From assembly GCA_017558425.1 (NCBI GenBank), contig JAFYVD010000066.1, forward strand, positions 1-9,934: 9,934 nt of DNA, written 5' to 3'. Of this stretch, positions 1-6,944 are shown piece after piece. The notes under the pieces are model-generated. The model was given only the letters and a program-made list of their open reading frames with translations, was not told the DNA's origin and ran no database searches. Source of the DNA: Clostridia bacterium (GTDB lineage: Bacteria; Bacillota_A; Clostridia; RUG12999). The first letter of the stretch is position 1. Each line of letters begins with the position of its first letter. Made by a program: the position numbers and the translations under genes.

Positions 1-555
1 AAAACAAAAATCTGTTGCACCAGATACGGCAATGTTATGTGCAGCAGAGGCAGCGTTATTCCGCTTTGGATTGAGCAAATAAAAAGCGGCAAACCTATTA
101 CCATCACAGCTCCTGAAATGACTAGATTTATCATGTCTCTCGACGAAGCCGTGGATTTGGTGCTCTTTGCATTTGAACATGGCGTGTCCGGTGATATACT
201 GGTTCAGAAAGCCCCTGCATGCACCATCGGCGTGTTGGCACAGGCAGTGAAAGAACTGTTTAATTCACAGCAGGAAATCAAAATTATCGGTATTCGTCAT
301 GGTGAAAAAATGTACGAAACCCTTCTTACAAACGAAGAATGTGCAGGTGCTGTTGATATGGGCGATTTTTATCGTGTGCCCAGTGATAAACGCGACCTTA
401 ACTATGACAAATATTTCAACGAAGGAAACGTTGACCGCAATCCTCTCACAGAATTCAATTCTACAAATACAGAACTTCTGACGGTTGAAGAAGTGAAAGA
501 AAAACTGCTCACTCTTCAGTATATCCGCGATGAAATTGCGGCGATGAAGGAATAG
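1..555 (+). CDS. capE: UDP-GlcNAc 4,6-dehydratase/5-epimerase, CapE/FnlA type (3' part, start outside window)
   Basis: Frame 1 is open from base 1 to the TAG at 553-555, giving the last 184 residues of an extended short-chain dehydrogenase. The ATG at 37 is internal: the codons before it continue the conserved family stretch (TRYGNVMCSRGSVIPLW), so the true start lies upstream of the window. The later motifs MTRFIMSLDEAVDLV and RHGEKMYETLL are typical of the CapE/FnlA/WbjB branch, which is related to PseB and the cytoplasmic half of CapD. The family removes water from UDP-GlcNAc and epimerises C5, the first step to UDP-N-acetyl-L-fucosamine, in the cytoplasm. The NAD-binding Rossmann motif and catalytic residues would be in the missing N-terminal half. 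The next gene is the matching reductase, seven bases downstream, which favours CapE/FnlA over PseB. The symbol follows the Staphylococcus aureus capsule names; fnlA and wbjB are equivalents. Confidence 0.88.
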   Translation, partial: KTKICCTRYGNVMCSRGSVIPLWIEQIKSGKPITITAPEMTRFIMSLDEAVDLVLFAFEHGVSGDILVQKAPACTIGVLAQAVKELFNSQQEIKIIGIRHGEKMYETLLTNEECAGAVDMGDFYRVPSDKRDLNYDKYFNEGNVDRNPLTEFNSTNTELLTVEEVKEKLLTLQYIRDEIAAMKE

Positions 556-562
556 GTGCGAT

Positions 563-1762
563 ATGAATATACTTATTACCGGTGCAAACGGATTTGTGGG
601 TAAAAATCTTTCGGCGGCACTGAAAAACATTCGTGACGGCAAAAATAAAACCCATCCGGCAATAGTGGTGGACGAGCTATATCTTTATGATATTGAATCT
701 ACACAAGAGGAACTTGAAATTGCTTGCCAAAAAGCAGATTTTGTGTTTAATATTGCAGGGGTGAATCGTCCGCAGAATCAGGAAGAATTTATGCAGGGCA
801 ACTTCGGCTTTGCATCAAAGCTTATTGATACGCTGAAAAAGTATAATAACAAATGTCCCGTTATGTTGGCAAGCTCCATTCAGGCAACTCTTGTCGGCAG
901 ATATGCAGAGGGCGAATATGGCAAAAGCAAAAAAGCGGGCGAGGATTTATTCTTCGATTACGCCAAAGAAACAGGTGCGAAGGTGCTGGTTTACAGGTTC
1001 CCCAACCTGTTCGGCAAATGGTGCAGACCTAACTATAATTCGGCTGTTGCAACATTCTGCCACAACATTGCAAACGATCTGCCAATTCAGATAAACGACA
1101 GAGCAATTCAGCTTGAACTGCTTTATATTGATGACCTTGTGGATGAAATGCTTTGCGCGCTTGAAGGCAAAGAACACAGATGTGAATTTGAAGGGATTGA
1201 AACTGTATTTTGCGAAGACGGCGCATTCTGCGCTGCACCCGGTTCTCATAAGGTGACCTTGGGCGAAATTGCAGATTTGCTTGATGTTTTTGCGAATCAG
1301 CCTGCATCGCTTGTGATTCCTGAAATCCCCAAAGGAAGTTTTGCGAAAAAGCTCTATTCTACATATCTTTCCTATTTGCCGAAAGAAAAGGTGGCTTTTC
1401 CGCTTAAAATGAATGTTGATGCCCGTGGCAGTTTCACAGAGCTGTTAAAGACCGAAAAATGCGGTCAGTTCAGCGTGAATATATCAAAACCGGGTATAAC
1501 AAAGGGCCAGCATTGGCATGATACCAAATGGGAGTTTTTCATTGTGGTGTCGGGTCACGGACTTATGCAACAACGTAAAATCGGTACTGATGAAGTTATA
1601 GAATTTGAAGTTAGCGGAGACGAAATCAAAGCTGTTCATATGCTTCCCGGCTATACTCATAACATAATAAACCTTTCCAAAACGGAAAACCTTGTGACGG
1701 TAATGTGGGCGAACGAAAATTTTGACCCGGCAAAACCCGATACATTTTTTGAAGAGGTATAA
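563..1762 (+). CDS. capF: UDP-2-acetamido-2,6-dideoxy-hexos-4-ulose reductase, CapF/FnlB type (SDR plus cupin)
   Basis: This 399-residue protein has two domains. The N-terminal short-chain dehydrogenase carries the nucleotide-binding motif GANGFVG (7-13), NIAGVNRP (63-70) and the catalytic pair Y119/K123 in EYGKSKK. The C-terminal cupin (about 280-399) carries H317, H319 and E324 in an HxH(x4)E(x6)G motif, and a second motif PGYTHNIIN with H366; these are probable metal ligands. This combination is specific to CapF/FnlB/WbjC, where the cupin acts on the 4-keto sugar nucleotide and the SDR domain reduces it. The ATG at 563 follows the capE stop by seven bases, with AAGGA at 547-551 or AGGTG at 554-558 as ribosome binding site. 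It is about 30 residues longer than S. aureus CapF as I recall it. The extra length may lie around 203-230, which holds three cysteines (207, 217, 223). The third pathway enzyme, the 2-epimerase CapG, is not in the window. Confidence 0.9.
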   Translation: MNILITGANGFVGKNLSAALKNIRDGKNKTHPAIVVDELYLYDIESTQEELEIACQKADFVFNIAGVNRPQNQEEFMQGNFGFASKLIDTLKKYNNKCPVMLASSIQATLVGRYAEGEYGKSKKAGEDLFFDYAKETGAKVLVYRFPNLFGKWCRPNYNSAVATFCHNIANDLPIQINDRAIQLELLYIDDLVDEMLCALEGKEHRCEFEGIETVFCEDGAFCAAPGSHKVTLGEIADLLDVFANQPASLVIPEIPKGSFAKKLYSTYLSYLPKEKVAFPLKMNVDARGSFTELLKTEKCGQFSVNISKPGITKGQHWHDTKWEFFIVVSGHGLMQQRKIGTDEVIEFEVSGDEIKAVHMLPGYTHNIINLSKTENLVTVMWANENFDPAKPDTFFEEV

Positions 1763-1763
1763 A

Positions 1764-2825
1764 ATGAATTTTAAGTTTAACTATAAAGAACCACCGGAAA
1801 CGGGAAACAGCTACCGCAAAGACTTCCTTGACAGTATAGATGAATTGATTGAAAGAAAGTACGCTCAGGCAGAGCAACTGCGTGACGAGCTTTTGAAGGA
1901 TATTGTAAAAAATCCCGAAACGCACCGCGAAGGGTTTAAAGAGATGCTTGGCTGGCCTCTTGTGGGCGAATCCGACCTTTCCTATGAAGTGAAAAAAGAA
2001 TTTGTAACAGAAGATTGCGGCGTTAAAATTTATCGTATGCAAACCATAATTCTTGGCGGACTTGCTATGTATGGTATGCTGTTTATCAAAGACGAATCGG
2101 CTGACACACCTATGATAATCGCCAACCACGGCGGGCTTGGCGCGCCCGAACTTTGTGCCGGACTTTTGGAAGTGGGTACCATAAACTATAACAATATGGT
2201 GGAACGTGTTTTAAATCATAATGTAAACATTTATGCTCCACAGTATCTTAATTGGAACACCGAACGTTTTAAATTGGCGGAAGAGAATATGGAACGACGT
2301 GCCGATTACGGGTTCCGTCAGGTAAGAGATAATCAGCTTCAGCAGCTTGGCAGTTCCATTTCGGCTGTTGAGATTTTCGGCGTGATGCGCTCGCTTGACT
2401 ATCTTATTGAATCGGGAATTGCTCCTGCGGACAAAATAGGTATGCTGGGACTTTCCTACGGCGGTTTTTACACACTTTTCCTTGCGGCAATTGACACCCG
2501 CATAAAAGCATCGCTTTCCTTCTGTTTCTATACAAACAGAAAGCATAAAGGAACTTTCTCGGACTGGGTGTGGAAAAACGCGGCAAACAGCTATTTTGAC
2601 TCGGAGGTTCTGGCCCTTGTTTACCCAAGAAAAATTGATATTTATATGGGTAATAAGGACGAGTTGTTCGCACACGGCGATTCATCAAAAGAATTTGAAA
2701 GATTTAAACGGATTCTGGGAGAAAAATCAGAATTTGCATCCCATACAGTGTTCGAAGGAACACACGAAGTCATTAAAAATGATGACAGTATGATAGACAG
2801 ACTTGTAGAAAGAGGTAGTGGATGA
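1764..2825 (+). CDS. Alpha/beta hydrolase (serine esterase/peptidase-like), substrate unknown
   Basis: A 353-residue protein with a complete alpha/beta-hydrolase catalytic set. The oxyanion-hole motif NHGG is at 121-124, the nucleophile elbow GLSYGG has S231, GNKDEL has the likely acid D299, and EGTH has the likely base H334. A long N-terminal extension (1-115), rich in charged helices, precedes the fold. This resembles the dienelactone hydrolase / acetyl-xylan esterase / prolyl-oligopeptidase-like group. No signal peptide or membrane segment is visible, so it is probably cytoplasmic. The chosen ATG at 1764 sits two bases after the capF stop, six bases behind a GAGG site (1754-1757). An in-frame upstream ATG at 1722 lies inside capF and has no comparable site. 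The tight spacing puts it in the polysaccharide operon. It could deacylate a sugar or lipid-linked intermediate, but that is inference from position only. Confidence 0.85.
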   Translation: MNFKFNYKEPPETGNSYRKDFLDSIDELIERKYAQAEQLRDELLKDIVKNPETHREGFKEMLGWPLVGESDLSYEVKKEFVTEDCGVKIYRMQTIILGGLAMYGMLFIKDESADTPMIIANHGGLGAPELCAGLLEVGTINYNNMVERVLNHNVNIYAPQYLNWNTERFKLAEENMERRADYGFRQVRDNQLQQLGSSISAVEIFGVMRSLDYLIESGIAPADKIGMLGLSYGGFYTLFLAAIDTRIKASLSFCFYTNRKHKGTFSDWVWKNAANSYFDSEVLALVYPRKIDIYMGNKDELFAHGDSSKEFERFKRILGEKSEFASHTVFEGTHEVIKNDDSMIDRLVERGSG

Positions 2826-2826
2826 T

Positions 2827-3675
2827 ATGAAAAAAGGTCTTGTTCTTGAAGGCGGCGCAATGCGCGGCCTTTTTTCAGCCGGAGTTATTGATGTGCTGAT
2901 GGAAAATAATATTGAGTTTGATGGTCTTGTAGGCGTGTCGGCAGGTGCAGCTTTCGGTTGCAACTATAAATCACGTCAGATTGGGCGTGCGGCACGATAT
3001 AATATAAAATATTGCAACGACCCGAGATATTGCAGCTTTTGGTCTCTTGTCAAAACGGGTGATTTGTTCGGCAAGGATTTTTGTTATCGCAAACTGCCCG
3101 AAGAACTTGACATATTTGATAAAAAGGCTTTTGAGGCAAACCCTATGGAGTTTTATGCGGTCTGCACCGATGTTATGACGGGTGAGCCAATTTACAAAAG
3201 GCTTGACAAAGCGGATGAAAATTGCTATGAATGGATGCGTGCTTCAGCATCTTTGCCTCTTGTATCAACCGTGGTGGAGATTGAGGGCAAAAAGCTTTTG
3301 GACGGAGGTATCTCTGATTCCATACCACTTGAATTTTTTGAAAAAAGGGGATATGAAAAAAATGTTGTTGTGTTGACTCAACCGCGCGGATACGTCAAAA
3401 AGAAACCTCATTTAATCAGTCTTATATGTTTTGCGATGAGAAAATACCCCGGGATGGCGAAAGCCCTTGCGAGACGGCATAAAATGTATAACGACCAGAA
3501 AAAATATGTTTTTGATAAAGCGGACAGGGGAGAAGTGTTTGTCATTTGCCCTGATGAACCGCTTGAAATCAACAGAATCGAACGAAACCCGGATAAACTC
3601 CGTGAAGTATACGAACTCGGCAGAAAAATAGCTGAGCAAGAACTTGAAAGGTTGAAAGAATATTTAAATAAATAA
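2827..3675 (+). CDS. Patatin-like phospholipase family protein
   Basis: A 282-residue patatin-family protein with the Ser-Asp dyad intact. The oxyanion motif GGAMRG is at 9-14, the nucleophile elbow GVSAG has S38, and LLDGG has the catalytic D159. The family hydrolyses acyl ester bonds of lipids. Length and layout resemble the bacterial YjjU-like branch rather than the large membrane-bound NTE proteins. There is no signal peptide. The start is ambiguous. A GTG at 2818 overlaps the hydrolase stop but lies only two bases from the AGAGG site (2811-2815). The ATG at 2827 is 11 bases away and gives the usual MKKGLVLEGG beginning, so I chose it. It is the last gene of the operon, directly before a terminator. 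Its true substrate cannot be read from the sequence. Confidence 0.85.
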   Translation: MKKGLVLEGGAMRGLFSAGVIDVLMENNIEFDGLVGVSAGAAFGCNYKSRQIGRAARYNIKYCNDPRYCSFWSLVKTGDLFGKDFCYRKLPEELDIFDKKAFEANPMEFYAVCTDVMTGEPIYKRLDKADENCYEWMRASASLPLVSTVVEIEGKKLLDGGISDSIPLEFFEKRGYEKNVVVLTQPRGYVKKKPHLISLICFAMRKYPGMAKALARRHKMYNDQKKYVFDKADRGEVFVICPDEPLEINRIERNPDKLREVYELGRKIAEQELERLKEYLNK

Positions 3676-3711
3676 AAACATCGTCCAACTGCCGTTTGGA
3701 CGATGTTTTTT
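3675..3711. terminator. Bidirectional intrinsic terminator between the convergent patatin and relQ genes
   Basis: Fourteen-base complementary arms (3675-3688 and 3696-3709, core ACATCGTCCAA/TTGGACGATGT) enclose a seven-base loop. A T-run follows on the plus strand (3706-3711), and an A-run (3674-3678) gives a U-run on the minus strand. The hairpin begins at the patatin stop and ends two bases from the relQ stop, so it can serve both. Confidence 0.9.
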
Positions 3712-3712
3712 A

Positions 3713-4387
3713 TTACAGTGTCTTTTTATAAAGTTCTTCCATTTGAATATCAAGCCGTGCGCTGGTTTCAGCACATTCGTAGAGCTGATGTTCAAACTCT
3801 TCCGGATTTTCAAGGTCTTTTTTATAGCGGATTTTATGTTCAAGGCTTGCCCACCAGTCCATAGACATGGTTCGGAGCTGAACCTCTACGTTCATAATCT
3901 TTTTCTGGTCGTGCAGGTAAATAGGGATACCTACAATAAGGTGCAAACTGCGGTAACCTGTTTTCTTTGGAGATTTAAGATAGTCCTTTTTATCAATAAG
4001 AATGATATCGTCCTGGCTCAAAAGACAATCGGCAAGCATATAAATGTCGGATGGGAAAGAACAGATAATTCTGATTCCGGCAACGTCGTAAATGCTTGAT
4101 TCAATGGTTTCTAGGGTCAGTGGAAGCCCCCTTCGATTAAGCTTTTCAAGAATGCTCTCGGGAGTTTTGATTCTGGTCTTTATGGCTTCAATGGGGTTGC
4201 GGTCGTAATCAAGAGAAAGTGCCTCGCTCAAAACATTGAACTTGGTCGCCACTTCCATCATAGCACAACGATAATAAGCCATAAGTTCTTTGTATGGAGC
4301 GGAAAGGGTGTCAAGTTGCTCTCGGATTTCAGGGTCCAGGATTGCCTGGGCAAGCCGCTCTTTTTCATGCTTATTTATTTTTTTCAT
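3713..4387 (-). CDS. relQ: Small alarmone synthetase, RelQ/YjbM type GTP pyrophosphokinase
   Basis: A 224-residue single-domain RelA/SpoT synthetase with neither the HD hydrolase domain nor the TGS/ACT regulatory tail, the expected shape of small alarmone synthetases (B. subtilis YjbM is about 211). Visible motifs are RIKTPESILEK (72-82, donor ATP binding), YDVAGIRIIC with D101, KKTGYRSLH (141-149, GTP-binding region) and EVQLRTMSMDWWASLEH with E168 and H184. The family transfers pyrophosphate from ATP to GTP or GDP, making (p)ppGpp in the cytoplasm under stress. RelQ forms a tetramer with allosteric pppGpp and RNA binding. RelP is an alternative, but the overall pattern looks more like RelQ. 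An AAAGGTG site about 11 bases before the ATG supports the start. It is monocistronic, with its own promoter and a shared terminator. Confidence 0.9.
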   Translation of the reverse strand: MKKINKHEKERLAQAILDPEIREQLDTLSAPYKELMAYYRCAMMEVATKFNVLSEALSLDYDRNPIEAIKTRIKTPESILEKLNRRGLPLTLETIESSIYDVAGIRIICSFPSDIYMLADCLLSQDDIILIDKKDYLKSPKKTGYRSLHLIVGIPIYLHDQKKIMNVEVQLRTMSMDWWASLEHKIRYKKDLENPEEFEHQLYECAETSARLDIQMEELYKKTL

Positions 4388-4425
4388 TATAGTTCATTCA
4401 CCTTTTTGACTTTTCTACTATTAAA

Positions 4426-4454
4426 ATTATATCATTAATCTACAGCAAAATCAA
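4426..4454 (-). promoter_or_regulatory. Sigma-A promoter of relQ (extended -10)
   Basis: On the minus strand, TTGATT (4454-4449) is followed after exactly 17 bases by TATAAT (4431-4426), preceded by TGA, which makes an extended -10. The predicted transcript starts near 4419, about 32 bases before the relQ ATG. An imperfect palindrome around CAATTG (4447-4461) overlaps the -35 and could be an operator, though it may be AT-rich chance. Confidence 0.75.
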
Positions 4455-4492
4455 TTGTTTTCACATCATTTTCATCTAATTTTAAAAAAGCC

Positions 4493-4520
4493 TTGATTTT
4501 TTTGTATTTAGCGGTATAAT
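4493..4520 (+). promoter_or_regulatory. Sigma-A promoter of the amidohydrolase pair
   Basis: TTGATT (4493-4498) and TATAAT (4515-4520) are separated by 16 bases. Transcription would start near 4527, giving a leader of about 36 bases with an AGGAGA ribosome binding site at 4548-4553, nine bases before the ATG at 4563. The hexamers are the same as those of the divergent relQ promoter; the two -35 boxes lie 38 bases apart. Confidence 0.75.
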
Positions 4521-4562
4521 CAAATAGTAATCTTTAATTTTTCAAATAGGAGATTAGCTGTT

Positions 4563-5306
4563 ATGAAATTGATAGATGCTAACTGTATGATTGGCAGACG
4601 AAATTCCTGCCGTGAAGGTTCTCCCGTCACTATGGAGGACTATATTGAGATAATGGACAGATGCGGCATTGAAAAGGCAGTTGCTTTTCATTCGGCTGCG
4701 TTGGAATATGACCCGAAAACAGGTAACGAAAAGATGAAATCTGAGCCGTTTCCCGAAAGGTTTATGCCTCAATGGGTTGTGATTCCCAATGTGTTTGACA
4801 GATTTTATCCTGCAAATGAAATGATTTCGGAAATGAAAGAAAACGGCGTTACCAGCGTTCGTCTGATGCCCGGGGTTTACAGACATTCGCTGAGAAGATA
4901 CGCCATCGGCGATATGATGGATGCGTTTGCAGAATGCAAGGTGCCAGTATTTATTGATAAACCGCAGCTTGAATGGGCGCAGGTCTATGACTTTTGTAAA
5001 GAATACCCCAACGTCAATCTTGTGCTTTGCAGCTGCCACTATGCGCTCACAACCATGGAACTTTGGCCCATTATGAAAGAGTGCCCAAATCTTTATGTAG
5101 AAACCTCCACTTTTGTGATGCATAACGGTATAGCAAAATTCAGCCGTGAATTTGGTGCGGAAAGATTTCTGTTCGGAAGCGGAATGCCAACTGTATCTGC
5201 GACGGCATCGGCATCTATGATTTTCTATGCGAGCGTCAGCCAAGAAGAAAAAGAACTTATCGGTCACGGTAATATAACAAGACTTCTCGGGGAGGTGTCT
5301 TTATGA
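4563..5306 (+). CDS. Amidohydrolase-fold protein lacking metal ligands (probable pseudoenzyme)
   Basis: A 247-residue protein with the outline of the amidohydrolase-2 (TIM-barrel metal-dependent hydrolase) family: a DxxxxIG start, alternating strand/helix pattern, and a GSxxP motif near the end. Aligned by eye with the next gene, each expected metal ligand is replaced. HxH of strand 1 is N7-C8-M9 (DANCMIG against DVHGHYG). The strand-5 His is D132 (PVFID against PVLFH). The strand-6 His is S157 (LVLCSCH against VILAHAG). The strand-8 Asp is G207 (FGSGMP against YGSDLP). The strand-4 Lys is R100. The reading frame is intact with a good ribosome binding site, so this is not a decaying pseudogene. 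It may be a regulatory or structural partner of the downstream protein, with which it overlaps by four bases. A different chemistry using C156/C158/H159 cannot be excluded. Substrate unknown. Confidence 0.8.
   Translation: MKLIDANCMIGRRNSCREGSPVTMEDYIEIMDRCGIEKAVAFHSAALEYDPKTGNEKMKSEPFPERFMPQWVVIPNVFDRFYPANEMISEMKENGVTSVRLMPGVYRHSLRRYAIGDMMDAFAECKVPVFIDKPQLEWAQVYDFCKEYPNVNLVLCSCHYALTTMELWPIMKECPNLYVETSTFVMHNGIAKFSREFGAERFLFGSGMPTVSATASASMIFYASVSQEEKELIGHGNITRLLGEVSL
5291..5297 (+). promoter_or_regulatory. Strong internal ribosome binding site for the second amidohydrolase gene
   Basis: GGAGGTG lies five bases before the ATG at 5303, inside the end of the upstream gene. It sets the start of the second gene and suggests reinitiation in addition to read-through coupling. 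Confidence 0.85.
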
Positions 5307-6082
5307 TTGCTGAAAAAATTCTTAATGGACTCCCGCTTGATGATGTTTTTGTTTTTGATGTTCACGGCCATTACGGAACCAGCCCGGGCGTTTTTCTGCT
5401 TGATTGCTATGCGGACGGTATGCTGGCTACCATGGACAAGCTTGGTATTAATTCGATATGTGTGTCTTCGACCGAAGGACTTTATAATAATGTTGAGGCG
5501 GGCAATGATATTGTTGAAAAGGTTGCGAAAGAAAACCCCAGCAGAATTTATGGATATGCTTTGCCTTCGCCACATTATGAATATGACCTGTCAAAATATT
5601 TTTATCCCGGCTCGGGGATTTTGGGTATAAAAATAATTGCGACGAGCCAGAATTCGGAAATCAGGAACAAAAATTACATTCCGGCACTTGAACTTGCTGA
5701 CAAACTCAGTCTCCCGGTGCTGTTCCACGCGTGGGATGCAGGGGAGGTTAATCAGGCGGTTGAACTGGCGACGAGGTTTAAAAACGCAAAAGTTATTCTT
5801 GCTCACGCGGGAGTGACGTCGCTGACTGCGAAGCTTGCGGCTATTGAAGGCGTCAAAAAATGCGAAAATGTTTTTGTTGACACCGCTGTGTCCATAGCCT
5901 ATGAAGGAGCAATTGAATGGATTGTTTCCAAGGTAGGGGTGGATAGAGTGCTTTACGGAAGTGATTTACCTTATTTTGACTGTCGACAGACTTTTGGCAA
6001 AATTGCATTAAGCAAACTTTCGGAAACGGATAAAATAAAAATTTACGGAGAAAATGCGAAAAAAGTTTTTGATTTGAAATAA
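5303..6082 (+). CDS. Amidohydrolase family protein (TIM-barrel metal-dependent hydrolase), complete active site
   Basis: A 259-residue amidohydrolase-2 family protein with all expected ligands in order: H21 and H23 in DVHGHYG, K110 in LGIKI, H142 in PVLFHAW, H168 in VILAHAG and D221 in YGSDLP. Members of this family hydrolyse amide, ester or lactone bonds or decarboxylate aromatic acids using a divalent metal. The length is at the short end, without large insertions. No signal peptide is present, so it is probably cytoplasmic. The start ATG overlaps the upstream stop (ATGA at 5303-5306). It is the only catalytically complete partner of the pair. The substrate cannot be assigned: no transporter, sugar enzyme or regulator is next to it. 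Confidence 0.85.
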   Translation: MIAEKILNGLPLDDVFVFDVHGHYGTSPGVFLLDCYADGMLATMDKLGINSICVSSTEGLYNNVEAGNDIVEKVAKENPSRIYGYALPSPHYEYDLSKYFYPGSGILGIKIIATSQNSEIRNKNYIPALELADKLSLPVLFHAWDAGEVNQAVELATRFKNAKVILAHAGVTSLTAKLAAIEGVKKCENVFVDTAVSIAYEGAIEWIVSKVGVDRVLYGSDLPYFDCRQTFGKIALSKLSETDKIKIYGENAKKVFDLK

Positions 6083-6085
6083 TAA

Positions 6086-6121
6086 AAAAGGTATGTAAAA
6101 CCAATGTTTTACATACCTTTT
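6086..6121. terminator. Bidirectional intrinsic terminator with perfect 16-base arms
   Basis: The arms at 6086-6101 and 6106-6121 are perfectly complementary (core GGTATGTAAAAC/GTTTTACATACC) around the tetraloop CAAT. The plus strand runs into TTTTAATTT; the minus strand runs into TTTTTTATTATT. It lies between the convergent amidohydrolase stop (6082) and membrane-protein stop (6132) and can end both transcripts. Confidence 0.9.
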
Positions 6122-6131
6122 AATTTGTCTG

Positions 6132-6905
6132 TTATTTTTGATTCTGCTGAGATTTACTGCGAACCCTGGACGTGAAACTTTTAAGCAACTGGCTTGTTTT
6201 ACGTTCAATGATATACATCATAACTATCGCTGCCACCAAGCAAACTTCGGCGATAAGGAAAGTGAAAAGCACAAGAGCGTCTGTCTGGAAGGCGGTGAGA
6301 TGGAAATGTGCAAAAGCGGTAAGCAGATAAGAGAAGTAGTCGTAATATGTGAATATGGAGAAAATAAATAACACAATTGATGTTATTACGAAAATTCTCA
6401 AAGCAAGGCTGGGGAGATATCTTTTGTGGGTTTTGGGACTTGCAATGTCATACTGTAATATTGAAAGAAACAGCAGGAAAACGGAAAACATTACACCGTC
6501 AGCCGTTACAATGAATACCAGAATGTCAAGTTCGTTTGCGAAATAACATCTCCACGCCAAAAAGAATGTAGCTATAAATAAAAGAACCGATGTTACAGCC
6601 GGTGAAACAATTTTTCCGTCATAGCGTGTGCGGTCAATGTAAAATGTAGCATAAATTATACCAAACAAGCTCGCAATAGTATGAAGAACGGAAATGATCA
6701 TGTTTCTCAGTGGTGCACTGTTAATAATTACCTGCGGAACAAATTTTCCAAGGCCTACATAGAAAATAAATCCTACCGTCAAGAATGAAAAAACAACTGA
6801 GGTTAACGCAAGTGACAACACCGAGATGTTTTTCAGGAATTTTTTATTTATAGTTGCTGTGATATTGAAAGACTTGTTGAAAAACGGATAATTAAAAATA
6901 CTCAT
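6132..6905 (-). CDS. Six-helix integral membrane protein of unknown function
   Basis: A 257-residue, very hydrophobic protein that I do not recognise. By eye there are six membrane segments, near residues 28-51, 68-90, 101-120, 128-150, 167-187 and 208-232. A Lys-containing N-terminus precedes them and a basic tail (RKTSQLLKSFTSRVRSKSQQNQK region, 235-257) follows, which suggests both ends are cytoplasmic. There is no nucleotide-binding motif, no cleavable signal peptide, and no charged pair pattern that identifies a transporter family. Polar or charged residues within or near helices include D127, D136 and E220. An AAAGGA site eight bases before the ATG supports the start. It begins 39 bases after purB with no terminator between, so it is probably the third gene of that operon and may be co-expressed with it. 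A role in nucleobase or amino-acid handling would be a guess from position only. Confidence 0.75.
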   Translation of the reverse strand: MSIFNYPFFNKSFNITATINKKFLKNISVLSLALTSVVFSFLTVGFIFYVGLGKFVPQVIINSAPLRNMIISVLHTIASLFGIIYATFYIDRTRYDGKIVSPAVTSVLLFIATFFLAWRCYFANELDILVFIVTADGVMFSVFLLFLSILQYDIASPKTHKRYLPSLALRIFVITSIVLFIFSIFTYYDYFSYLLTAFAHFHLTAFQTDALVLFTFLIAEVCLVAAIVMMYIIERKTSQLLKSFTSRVRSKSQQNQK

Positions 6906-6944
6906 ATTTTCAATCCTTTCTGAATTTTATCGTCGTACAGAATA

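Noticed and set aside
2818..2826. GTG start for the patatin gene, overlapping the hydrolase stop
   Set aside because: The ribosome binding site would be only two bases away; the ATG at 2827 has workable spacing and the usual family N-terminus. Not fully excluded.
4554..5267. Minus-strand open frame of 237 codons opposite the first amidohydrolase
   Set aside because: The plus-strand gene has a promoter, ribosome binding site and fold-like motifs, while the antisense protein has low-complexity Arg/His/Phe content and no recognisable domain.
4563..5306. First amidohydrolase as a decaying pseudogene
   Set aside because: The frame is uninterrupted, the start and promoter are good, and the structural motif frames are kept, which does not fit neutral decay.
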